A program made the translations under genes and the position numbers. A stretch of 64,000 nt of DNA from Bacteroidota bacterium (GTDB taxonomy: Bacteria > Bacteroidota > Bacteroidia > Chitinophagales > Chitinophagaceae): contig JADJSG010000006.1 in assembly GCA_016711825.1 (NCBI GenBank), forward strand, positions 434,001 to 498,000, read 5' to 3'. Position 1 is the first letter of the stretch. Each line of letters starts with the position of its first letter. Below, in pieces: positions 35,898 through 47,500 of this stretch. Below the pieces are notes generated by a model. The model did no database searches. It had not been told where the DNA came from and saw nothing but the letters and a program-made list of their open reading frames with translations.

Positions 35898-38863
35898 CTA
35901 TTTCTTAATCACTTTCTCCACAAACAATGCTTTCTGATTTTTATCAAACACCAGTAAAAAATACATACCAGGACTATATGCTGAAATATCGAAGGTATAG
36001 TTTTGGGTGCCCATTTTATGCTTCACAGGCTCATTCAATAACATTTTGCCATATATATCTGTAAACACAACTTGGAAATCTTCGTTGGATTGCTTAGCGA
36101 TTTGCACATTCATTTTATCACTTGATGGATTAGGATAAAGGGTGATGTAACTGACATTTTCCTTTACATCATTTATTCCTAAAGGCACCTGAACAATAAA
36201 CAAGGTATCATCGTCAATTGCATCAATTCCATTATCTATCTTAATGATGGTTTGGGGTCCTTGTGGTCCATTATAATAGGGATCAATAACATGTGAGGTG
36301 GGTCCGGTAAATGGAATACCTGTGGCTGTAAATTGTTTTACGGTATCGTTATAAATAGCCAATACATTTACAGTATAACTCAAGGTGTCATTTGATGGAT
36401 GAATGATCTGATATTGATAATTTGCTGGGTTAATGGTGATGATAGAATCGTATTGGGGCAATGAAAGCCCTGTGACAGTAATCAAACAACCCGTAGGCAA
36501 AGTAGGATCGAGTTGTGAAAAACTTGCTATAATATCTTTAGTTACATTGTCGGGATTGCCATAGCTGACATACCTGTTTTTGATGGTGCTGTAATCGGTT
36601 TCTGTCATCTGCGCTTTTCGTAATAGTCTCATTTGAACTTGATCATTATCAAATGAAAAAGACATTAAGCTATCTATATAACCGGTAGTGCTTATCTGCA
36701 ATTCTGGGATGGTATCTCTAAGAAACTCACGGACACCGCTGGGATCCTCTGCTTTTCCTCATAGCGCATCAGGGAATTGATGGATGAGTGATATCCTGTA
36801 GCATCCATATAAGCTGTGTTTTGTGTTGCTGCATCCGTGATCAGGAAATTGGCGTTTGGCCCAATACGCATGGTCGCAATAGAATCAAGCGCTCTGCTCT
36901 TTTTGAAGGGAGTGCTTGTAACAGACATCAAATCACTGTTGGACACTTCATTAAATGCTACAAAAAAAAGCGGTATTGGGTAATGATTAGGAGACCAAGC
37001 CGAATCAACATGATTGAGTACCTTATCTGTTTTGAGCAAAAAATACTCATTCTGATCAGTAGGAAAGTTTGAATCATACACATACATAGTGTCATAGTTC
37101 TGTACATTATTGTGAAAAAACGGAAGTTTTTGCGGGGTCTTAATTTTATATGGAAAAACAGCATGATAGGACATTTGGAGATTATTGTTTTGATCATAAT
37201 TGCGAAACCAACCAATTAATAATTGTCTGTAATTCAGACTGTCCTTATCCATCCAGGTCCTTTTAGCCCTGTAACTCCCTTCCCATGGTTTGATATTGTC
37301 TTTCTGGTCAACAAAATATTGGGCAAAAGAAGGATGTCTTGCCTTCTTAAATAATCGTACAATAGTGGAAATCGCATCCTTGCTTTGATTATTATAAGTA
37401 GAAAAATCTTTGCTTGCACCAATATCATAGGTATTATCTAGATAGTTGTCATCTGCCAGATGAATCGAGGATGCCCCTGCAAATCCATAGCATATGCCGC
37501 CGAAAGTCTTGGCCCGTTCGATGTATTTCAAAAACAAATTTCGTTTGTGCAGGTATCGGTATGCCGGCATCAGTACGGGTGTTTGCGCCATCGTTAAATA
37601 ATAAGATGAACCTTCAATCTCCTCCATCCAGCTTTTCCAGTCAACTGATACAGAATCAGGAAGCCCATTGTTGTATCCTTTAGCAGTCATGAAGGTATTG
37701 ATTTCCGGATCCGCAAGTATATGAGGTTCTACCAGTGGATACCCATTATTTGCAAACGGATCAGTAGTACCATAGTTTGCACCACCATAATAATTAGTAG
37801 TCCACACATTTCCGGAGCCGGGATTCCCCCTACTGTTTTTCATTGGCCATACATGCTTATTGAAATCAAAATTATAGATTTTGTACTCAGGTGTATTGGG
37901 CCGGTAAATAAACCCAACATAATTATTACCATTTACGGTGTCAACAAACGAACCTACTATTTCATCTTTATCATTGATGCCTCTTGCTACAGATTGATAA
38001 TAACTACTATGAAAAATACTTGCCAGCGAAGTCATGTTTAATTGTCCACTGTTTAAATTACCTGGTGTATAGGTTGGACTTGCTACAAATGCGTTCAGAA
38101 TACCATTCACATTCTTATATTCTCCCACAATTTTATTACTGTTATTTTTGCCCCAGGGATGACACCAGTTGCTTCCGCTCAGTTTATAAAATTCAGCCCC
38201 CACTTCATCATATAACACAGGTATATTGTTTAATCCATCAATATAGAATCCTGTAGCGATTCTGTTTGTATCCATTGCACCCGCCATGGTATTGTAATAC
38301 GTATAATTTGGATTTACGCCAATATGGTAACGCCAGGCATTCCAGGCAGGTAATCCGGCAGGAGGCGTTCCGTCATGAAGGGTAAACATCCACCTGTTAA
38401 CACCTCCCTGATACCAACCGGTGATGTCCCCTTTATTATTCATATGAAAAGCTTTGACATAACTTTGGTTTAGGTTGTTAACGATAGGCCAGCTGTTTAC
38501 TATCGAAACTTCATCTACCTTCACCTTGTACAATTTCGATTCCCCTGATGCATCAGTATAGTTTACCAGCACCATATTGCTGTCATTAATGCTAACTGCT
38601 TTTATGCCATAAGTACCCGCACCTGTCACTAACCATGTAATTTCAATGATTTTGCCCTGAGGTGTAATTACAAAACCTGTAGTATCGGGCAGAGCGGTAG
38701 CATAGTAACCACATACGAATCCTGCATTATTTATACCCATCGGAAAGGTATTCACTGCAGTACCTACTAAGGGGCTCAGGTCAATTTGTTCTAATGAGTG
38801 TTGTGCATTTAATGAAACTGAGGCAAACAATATTGCTAGATATAATGAAAATAGTTTTTTCAT
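35898..38863 (-). CDS. Secreted T9SS protein with HAF-like repeats and possible papain-like domain (frameshifted)
   Basis: About 990 residues from ATG 38863 (MKKLFSLYLAILFASVSLNA, signal peptide). The N-terminal 320 residues contain HAF-like repeats (GINNAGFVCGYY, NNKGDITGWYQGG, GINDKDEIVGSF) expected to form a beta-propeller. The middle has GGICYGFAGASS, then YHAVFPYKI, then YVYDSNFP: a Cys-His-Asn/Asp order compatible with a papain-like fold. The C-terminal sorting domain reads YPNPSSDKMNV ... SPGMYFLLVF. One frame change near 36745 separates the last 270 residues; the corrected reading EDPSGVREFLRDTIPELQIST joins them. Probably exported and surface-attached. Confidence 0.75.
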
Positions 38864-39030
38864 ATTTGATCGGTTTTGGTACTGCAAAATAATTAATAAT
38901 ATTCATTGAAACTGGTTCATTAACAAATTTTATTTGCAATTATGTATTATACATTCATTCTCAAGTGTAAAATGAAAGAAGTATTTGCTAGTATTCATTC
39001 TAGGGCACTAAAGACTAAAAGACATTTTAT

Positions 39031-39054
39031 TTGGTTGGTGGAACGCCACCCAAT
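39031..39054. repeat. REP-like palindrome, third location
   Basis: TTGGTTGGTGG-AACG-CCACCCAAT, followed by AGGGTAAA as at 30849-30856. It lies between two convergent or tandem genes with no other feature. Confidence 0.5.
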
Positions 39055-39145
39055 AGGGTAAATTCAGAACAGTGTGATACTCACAAAGCCACAAGTTTCC
39101 AAGTATATAAATAACTCACATAAAGTCACACCCTTATTCGGCTAT

Positions 39146-39859
39146 TTAATACAAGCTATCTTTCGAACTACGATAAACTTTGTCTTTGGGTGTGAGTGAC
39201 TCGGCTTTCCATACCTGGCCATCAAAACGATACAAAGTAGAGTCAGAATAGGATACGGTAATGATATCGCCCGTGTCTACTTCAGAGCCACGGCTTACCA
39301 TCGCTGAACGAATTTCTGTATCTGCCTTCGCTCCGCAAGCATCAAAAAATTCTAATCCACTACCCCAGGCCCCATCTGCTGATGAGGTATGACGACATAC
39401 AAAATAGCAAGCCGTATTGTTTGCAAAAAATGTAAGATGCCATTGCGTATATCCACATGCAGGGTATCCAAAATTGACCGTAAAGAATCGCTCACAACCA
39501 TTGCCACTGGTATCCATGCCTTCAAAATAATAACTTAATTCCTCTTCATCATGGGTATTAAACGTATCGGTATGTGCCGACACCTGCTTACCCTTGATAT
39601 AATACAATACATCTACCGCTACTTTGCGACTCGAATCTTCAAGATAAATATTGCCTGGGGTTAAAAGTCCAATCACTGCCATACGACTACTGTCATGTGT
39701 AAAACGAACGGTATCAGTCTTGACATAACTTCGCAAGAGCGGTGAAAAGGCAACAGGCGATGTTTCGACTGAAGTTGGTTTGGATTCTTCATTGCAGGCA
39801 AACAAATGACATAGTAACATTACAAGCAATAAAGGAGAAAATAATTTCATCATCATCAT
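39146..39859 (-). CDS. Putative lipoprotein, about 237 aa
   Basis: Start among four successive ATG codons (39850-39859). MKLFSPLLLVMLLCHLFACNEES is read as a signal with lipobox LFAC (Cys lipidated), followed by a Ser/Pro linker. The mature part is beta-rich with paired cysteines (GCERFF, YPACGY, CYFVCRH, DACG) that may form disulphides. Conserved-looking box FFANNTACYFVCRHTSS. No family recognised. It is divergent from the propeller-cyclase gene (start 40058), with a 198-bp shared upstream region. Confidence 0.6.
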   Translation of the reverse strand: MMMMKLFSPLLLVMLLCHLFACNEESKPTSVETSPVAFSPLLRSYVKTDTVRFTHDSSRMAVIGLLTPGNIYLEDSSRKVAVDVLYYIKGKQVSAHTDTFNTHDEEELSYYFEGMDTSGNGCERFFTVNFGYPACGYTQWHLTFFANNTACYFVCRHTSSADGAWGSGLEFFDACGAKADTEIRSAMVSRGSEVDTGDIITVSYSDSTLYRFDGQVWKAESLTPKDKVYRSSKDSLY

Positions 39860-40057
39860 ATTTAAGTGGACAAAATACAATTGTTTTTTAGATTATAGCG
39901 AATGCCTGTTTATTTTTTATAAATCACCTTGCTGTTATTTTCTAACGATGAATTTTAAATTCATAAAAGAGCCTAATTAAACGCTTCTATAAAATGCACA
40001 TTGAAGTACCTCATGTGTATGGTTGGTATTCGCAACGAATTTTTATATATTCGACCA

Positions 40058-43000
40058 ATGATATTTTTTATCAAAAATAAAACCCTTCATTATTTTATTG
40101 TTTATTCTCTTTTTGTGGGAATGATGATTTTAAATGCTTGTAACAATCATTCATCCATAGATTACCTTTCCCAAAATGAACCTGTCACTTTGCCCATTCA
40201 TGGCATGGTGATACCAACAGATAGCATCAAGCCTCCCACAGTTATACCAGTAGATGAAAAGAAACTAAAAAAAGTAACCCCTGGCAAACCCACTATCGTT
40301 GCGCTCAACAACAATATGCACATTGCAGGTAAACCAACAAAAACAAAAGTGGGCAATCCCAAAACCAATCGTATAGGCGTGGCTCCCTTTTAAAACCCCA
40401 GCAAACATCTGCAGCTTATAAAAAGTGAAATGCAAAATGCCCAAACCCGTAAAAGCATCTTTGCCAGTGATTAAAGACAATGCCAATATCAATATTCAAT
40501 ACCTCGATGTAGAACAAGGGCTTAACTCATCCTATATTTCTTGTTTGTATGAAAATACCAACCCTTTACAACAAGGCATTTGGTTTGGCAGTGACGGTGG
40601 TGGGGTTGGCCGTTTTGATGGCGAACATTTCACCCATTTTGATATTGAATCAGGACTAAGCAGTCAATCCGTAACTTGTATTTTACAAGATAAACATAAT
40701 GCGCTTTGGTTTGGCACTTTTGGCGGAGGTATTGTACATTTTGATGGAGATTCCTTTTCCATTTTTACCCAGGAATCTGATTTGGGCGATAATACCATTT
40801 TATGTATGCTTACTGACCATGCTGGCAATATTTGGTTTGGAAGAGATGGTGGCGGGGTTAGCAAATACAATGCATCAAATGGCAAAACAGGCAATGAGAC
40901 CTTTACGGTATATACTCAGAATCATGGATTAGCAAGTAATGTTGTCAATTGTATGTTTCAAGACAAAGACAAACAGTTATGGTTTGGGGGTGATGATGGC
41001 ATTTGCAAATTTGATGGAGAATCTTTTATGGTTTATAACAAATCACAAGGATTTAAAGGTGAGTCCGTTTCAAGCATCGTGCAAGATGCGCAAGGCGTGA
41101 TGTGGTTTGGCACTGATGTTGGACTGATAAAATATGATGGCCACTATTTTGAAACGTATACCGAAAAAGAAGGACTTAGTAATGAAACCATCAGTGCCTT
41201 AATACTCGATCGTGAAGCAAATTTGTGGATAGGGACCAGTGGGGTGGCATCAACAAATTTGATGGCATTTCATTTACCCATTATACCGAAAAAGAAGGCT
41301 TGAGTAATAATAAAGTGAATGATATTGTGCAACTACAAAATGGCAATTTATGGATTGCTACTTTTGGCGGGGGGTATCAATAAATTTGATATCAGTAAGG
41401 GAGGCTTTACCCATTTTCAAGAAAGTAGCGGACTCAGTCATTCAATGGTGAGTAGTATATTACAAGACAAAAAGGGAGACTTTTGGTTTGGCACTTTTGG
41501 TAAAGGCATTAATAAATTTGATACTGCTACACAGACCTTTACACAGTATACCGAAAAGCAGGGGTTGTGTAGCAATATCGTAAAACAAATGATACAAGAC
41601 CAAAAGGTGATTATTGGTTTGGTACCGATGGGGGCGGTGTAACGCGATACGAAGTAAATAAAAATCTATTTACACATTTCAAAGCTGAGGATGGACTAGG
41701 CGACAATACCATTTGGCATATCTATGAAGATCGAAAAGGAAATATTTGGTTTGGCACCTTTGCAGGGGTAGCAAAATACGATGGAAATTGTTTTACCCAA
41801 TACAACGAAGGTTCGGGTCTAAGTAGTAATACTGTGATGTGTACCAAAGAAGATCGACATGGAAACTTATGGTTTGGTACTTATAAAGGTGGGCTTACAA
41901 AATTTGAACCCACCATCAATCGTTTTACTCATTACTCAACAAAAACAGGGTTTTGCAATAACACCATCTTAAACATTTTGGAAGATGTAAAAAGGAAATT
42001 TATGGATGGGAACAGATGGAAGCGGTGTTTGCAAATATGAAGTCACAGGGGTAAATGGCGGGGAAGAAAAAATGACTGTATACAACACAAACATCGGACT
42101 CAGTAGCGATATTGTTTGGAGTATATTGGAAGATACGACACATGGTAACGATGCAGAAAATTTTTGGCTTGGTACAGAAAAAGGTCTTACCTATTTTAGC
42201 TTACCTCTTAGACAAACAAACGATACCAACCAAACACAACATCTTCAGAAACCCACCTGTATGGTGTTTACCAAAAAAGAAGGATTATTGGCAAATGATT
42301 TTATTTTGAATGCAGCATGCATCGATCAACAAGGATATGCATGGTGGGGCACTGGCAAAGGACTCACTCACTTCGACATTCAACATTACAAAATGCCCGA
42401 GCAAATACCTGTGATACAATTAAATGATATTCAAATCAACGAAACCTATATTGATTACCGACATCTTAGCGATACCTCAGCCATACGATTGAGGTTACCC
42501 TCAATAGATCAAATACAATTTAACAATGTAACGCCATTTAATAACTATCCTGAAAATCTGCATCTTCCTTATGATTTAAATCACTTAAGCTTTTACTTTA
42601 GTGCCCTTGATTTGAGTGGACAAGCACATATGCAATACCAGTTTAGGATACAAGGTTTAGATGATAAGTGGAGCGAACGAAGTACACAAAACAAAGCTGA
42701 TTATCGAAATATACCTTATGGTAAATATGTTTTTCAAGTAAAAGCAATGAGCAGTGCGGGTAAGTGGAGCCAAACGGTATCATATCCTTTTAAAATACAT
42801 CCCCCATGGTGGAAAAGTACATTGGCAAAAATTGCTTATTCAATCATGGCAGTATTATTGATGTTTGGCATTGTGCAATGGAATAGCCGACGACTTAGAA
42901 ACCGAGCTAAAGAACTGGAAGAAGAAGTAGATAAAGCTACCCTAGTAATAAAAGCAGAGAAGAAAAAAAGTGATGACCTATTGCTGAATATCTTGCCTGA

Positions 43001-43568
43001 GGAAGTGGCTGAAGAGCTTAAAAAGACTGGTGAAGCGGAAGCCAAACAATTTAACGAAGTGACGGTGCTGTTTACCGATTTTGTTGGCTTTACCAGCATC
43101 AGTGAACAAATGAGTGCCACCGATTTAGTAGCCGAAATACATAAGAATTTCACCGCCTTTGATGCCATCATTGAAACGTATGGTCTTGAGAAAATTAAAA
43201 CCATCGGAGATGCTTATATGGCGGTTTGTGGCTTACCGCATGCCACGGCCGATCATGCAGCACGTACAGTGAAAGCGGCTATAGCTATACGCGATTATAT
43301 TGCATCGAGTGATGCTAAATTTCAAATTCGTATTGGGGTTAACTCGGGGTCCGTAGTAGCTGGTATTGTTGGCGTAAAAAAATATGCTTATGACATTTGG
43401 GGTGACACAGTAAATACCGCCAGCAGAATTGAGAGTGCTGGTATGCCTGGTAAAGTAAATATCAGTGGTAGCACCTATGAAAAAGTGAAAGATTTATTTG
43501 CCTGTGAATACCGTGGCAAAATAAGTGTAAAAGGCAAAGGCGAAGTAGATATGTATTTTGTGGGTTGA
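40058..43568 (+). CDS. Lipoprotein-anchored beta-propeller sensor fused to class III adenylate cyclase (frameshifted)
   Basis: The N-terminus ends in the lipobox-like LNAC. At least twelve Reg_prop repeats (WFGTxGGGVxKYDG) build periplasmic propellers. A Y_Y_Y domain (FYFSALDLSG ... GKYVFQVKA), one membrane helix (LAKIAYSIMAVLLMFGIVQW), a coiled coil and a class III cyclase domain follow. Metal aspartates are in LFTDFVGFTS and IGDAYMAV; the substrate pair Lys (EKIKTIGD) and Asp (YDIWGD) predicts ATP; the transition-state Asn/Arg are in NTASRIES. Breaks near 40393-40425, 41245, 41375, 41610 and 41995 are mostly single-base G or A run errors; each repaired base restores a Reg_prop motif. It should couple an extracellular signal to cAMP. 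Confidence 0.85.
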
Positions 43569-43586
43569 AAGAATGCATTGTAAAAA

Positions 43587-44398
43587 CTACAATCGATTGA
43601 CTTCGAAATAACCCATAAAAGCTTCTTTAAAATCTGCAGGGTTAATGACGACACCTAAACGCTTTCCCCATGACACTGCATGAAACATCATGTCGCTGGT
43701 GGTTGATATAAAACTGATTTTGTTGATAACATCGTACAATTATGGCCTGTTATTTTATCGGGTACTTTTTTTAATAATTTCATGTCATCGCCTTCTGTGT
43801 AAATATCGAGTATGATGGTTTCATTGGCTCGGCAAGCCCGGTCTAAATCTTTTTCAGGGTCCTTATCCAACGCTTTTTTGTACACAATTTTTTTGTACAA
43901 TTTGGTTTCATTAAACCAATACTCCAAATCGGCATTCACACCTCCATAGGCATCAAAATCTAACAATTTTGATACGATACTATATCCTACATTATCAATA
44001 TCATTTAAATCATCATCGTTGAGTTCAATATCAAAAAATGTATTTTTTGCATCTCGTAATGCACCCAACAACAGATAGTCTATCACAATATAAGCTCTGT
44101 TTTTTGTAGCTTCAAGCGTTTGAATGTCTTCAAATTTAGCGTTTTTAAAATCATTCGAAGGTTGTATATTGAGTGATCCTATTTTACCCGCGCCAGTAGC
44201 TAATAATTGAAACCCATATTGCACAAACTGTATCGGGAAATCTTTGATGATGACATATAAAAAAGTGGCTGTGGTACATAAGCCATAACGACCCTGGTTA
44301 ATCATAAATGGATTTTCTACTAACTTCTTCATTCGGTCAATAAATAGTTTTGTATCGATCTTAAAAATATTATCGACCTTTTTTAAGTTCCAATTCAT
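43587..44398 (-). CDS. Papain-like fold protein (frameshifted), about 270 aa
   Basis: Residues 34-44 read NQGRYGLCTTA, with Cys41 preceded by a Gln-Gly, the helix-start pattern of papain-like cysteine peptidases. After a frame change near 43710 the C-terminus reads SDMMFHAVSWGKRLGVVINP, giving the expected His and a following Asn. Order Cys-His-Asn and length fit a papain-like peptidase or toxin. No signal peptide. Its start lies within the end of the 46-residue gene upstream, which follows a giant Ala-rich gene: three minus-strand genes in close succession. It could be an effector domain carried by that locus; this is inference from order. Confidence 0.6.
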
Positions 44399-44510
44399 TG
44401 ATTAAATCCAATGCATCTTGTCTATCCGTTGAAATAAAACCACTAAAATTGAGTTGCTCACTTTTTAATATATTTCCTAACTCTATTGCAATGCCTGATA
44501 GTTGACTCAT
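44370..44510 (-). CDS. Small hypothetical protein, 46 aa
   Basis: MSQLSGIAIELGNILKSEQL ... LDLINELELKKGR. It is short and helical, with hydrophobic heptads (IAIELGNIL, ALDLINELEL). Start ATG 44510 is 20 bp after the stop of the 1220-residue gene; its end overlaps the papain-like gene start by 29 bp. It may be a chaperone, adaptor or immunity peptide, but the sequence itself does not show which. Confidence 0.5.
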   Translation of the reverse strand: MSQLSGIAIELGNILKSEQLNFSGFISTDRQDALDLINELELKKGR

Positions 44511-44529
44511 TTGATAATATTTTTAAAGG

Positions 44530-47500
44530 TTAATAAATGTTGTTCGCCTGCCACTTTTTTATCTCTGCCAGTTGTTGATTGATGTTTTTACGTTTTAACT
44601 GAGTTATCATATTTTCCATGACAGGCTTGTTTTGTGGAGTATATAAAAACCGTACAAGCTGTTGTTGCATCACTCCATTCATGTCGATGATTGCCACTGT
44701 CAAAAAGTTAAGCCCTTCAATTAATTGATTTGTTTTAATGTTAAACCGGAAGGTGGTAAGCGGCACTTTTCGTTGAAGCACAGTACTGATTTCAGTTGCT
44801 TTCAAAGAGGAAGGTGCAATTCCCACACCATTCACAAAAATAAATACACGTTGTATTTCATCTTCATTCAATCCCAGATATGAAGCATGTACATTTTTTA
44901 ATTGTATCTCTACAGGCACCTCATGTTGATATTTAATAAATTGCAGGGGTGTTATTATTTTAATCTCTTTTGGACTGCTTGTCAGTTCCTGGGCTATTTT
45001 ATAAATACTTGATTGTCTTTTTTGGGTGTCCATTTTTTGCAATTCTTTAATGGCAACTTCCGTTACTTTGGCAAGATATCCTGCCAGATTTATAACCACC
45101 TGATTCATGGCATCATGATAAAAATTAGATGCACTAATTGCGTCCCTGAGTGCAATGATAAAAGGATCAAGATTTAGTTCAATTTTTCCCAAAGGTATAT
45201 TCACACGAATCGTTTGTGCAGGTGTAGTTACCGCTGGAATATGAACGGCTGGCGACATCACAGCTGGTGTATTGATAGCAGGGCTTATGATTGCAGGCAC
45301 CACCACCACACCATTCACTATAACAGCAGGTGTAATTACTTTTGCAGGTATATGTATTGCCGGTGTAATTACTTTTGCAGGTATATGCACCGCTGGTGTA
45401 ATAATCACTTCAGGAATTGTATAGGAGAAACGGATAGATACTTGTATCGATGGCTTGGTACTTCTAAAATGGCGTCTTATTTTTTCTTCTATTTTATCTA
45501 ATACCAAATCTAAAAATTGTTCGCCCAAATGATGATTCGGATTTAACCTTTTTGCTTCTGGCATCAGGCCCTCTAACTCCTGACCTATGGCATTGATGCT
45601 ATTGAATATGGGTATCAGTACTGGATTGTCTAACAAGGCAGCCACAGCAGTCCGTAATTGATTTTCGGCCAATGTTTTGGCATTTCTGGGAAGTAGTTTG
45701 TAAGCTTGTTGGTCTTTCAAAAGCAACTCGGCTGTAGCCACAAATCGTTTAACCATTTCACCCTTCACCACATTTTTAATTTCTGTACTATTTAATTTTG
45801 CAATAAACCGATCATAGGAAGTTTGCAGACGTTGATATTGTGAAAGCATAGCTGTATTCAATGCATTTAACTGAACATCAATCGATTTTAATGCTGCGGC
45901 AATTGCAATGAGGGCATCAGCCAAATTTTTTTCCCAATGAATGATTAAGTCTGTTAAAAAAAGAAATAGTGCTTCTAATTCTTCCAAAATAAATTTGCCT
46001 AGTGTAAGCAATATTTTTTCAGCAAAAAGTCCAAAACGGTATTTGGCGATTTCAGCCAATTCTTTGGTTAATGATTCTATGTCTTTAAAATTAGGAATAA
46101 AAAATTGATTGCTTAATTCCTCCAGCAGTTCTTTTTCTTCTCCTGGCCTCATCACTTCAAAGATCTGGTAAAGCGACAATCTCAATCGTTTACGCTTGTC
46201 GTCAGGTAAAGGACCAAGCACCTCAGCACCCACTCTTAATGTATCGACCACAAGTTGCTTTGCTTCATCATTTTGTAATAAGGGTCTCAATGGGGCAATA
46301 TCACGATGATTGGATTCAATTTTTATAGCTACCCCTTCGAACAGGGTCTTGACTTCATTTTGTGCTGCAGTCAATAAAGTATCGCTCATCAATACCACGG
46401 TTCTTCCTAAAAACATCATCATGACACCTGCAAGAGCCTCTGTAAAATCGTCGTTGGTGTAAGGCTTTGTTTCCCATTCGAGGGCTGCCTTGAGTGCCAC
46501 ATCTTTTGTATAAATAACACAAGTGAGAAACACTTCATCCAAATACGATTTAAGCGTAGGGTCTGTTATGTATTTATTGATTTCAACCAATACGACATGC
46601 TTAAATTTATCGGTCATGAATTTATCAATGCTTCGAACCATGACGCTCAAGGTATCTTTTGGCATGGTGATGCCATGTTCGTCTTGAATAAACGCACCCA
46701 CACTATTCAAAAACAACTTCAATACTTCCCGTTCAGAATGATTAAAGTCATCTTTAAAAATATCCATAAAAGCTTTCATGGCAGGAATTTGCTTCAGCAG
46801 CTGATCGATTAAAACATCGTCTACTAAATATTCAAGCAAATCGGTATAATCGATATCGGTATCAAGGGCTCTGCCTAATGTTGTATTCAACGCCTCTTTA
46901 ATCAATGGTGGAGGCTGAGGATCAAGTAATCCTTTGAAGGGTTCATTATTCACCTGTGTAGTACCAACGCCTGCTACCACAGTGTATGCGCTTGCTTTAT
47001 TGACTTTAGCCCTGATGGCTTCAATACTTAATTCAGCACTGCAATACAAAATAGTCATTTGCTCAATCAATTTTTCATCAAAAGTGACTGTTATAAAAAG
47101 CTTTTGGAGCAAGCTGATTGTCTTTAAAATAAAATCTTTCCAATACGTTGCATTTTCCAAAGTAGGTTGAAATGGTTCATTCGGAAATTTCGATAATAAA
47201 TCTGCGAGTTCATGTCGTTCCTTCTTCAATTTGGTCCAAACATCATCCGTCATATCGCTTAACAAATCTACCACACGTTGCTTCAAGGCGTTTAATGCAT
47301 ACGCTGCTATTTTTTCAAATGAAAAGCGTTGCACTTCTTCAACTATTATTTTAATACATTCATTACATAGGGCTTGTGCATCATCGCTTGATTTGCCAAT
47401 ATTATTGATGATGATTTTTTCACCTATGTCATACGACATTCTCAACGACATTTTGGCTAAAGGCGCAAAGGCATTTAGATAAGGCATGATGACTTTTGCC

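Noticed and set aside
45214..45501. Cys/Tyr/His-rich 95-codon plus-strand ORF
   Set aside because: It is the antisense shadow of the Pro-Ala-Val repeat in the 1220-residue protein, which explains its odd composition.
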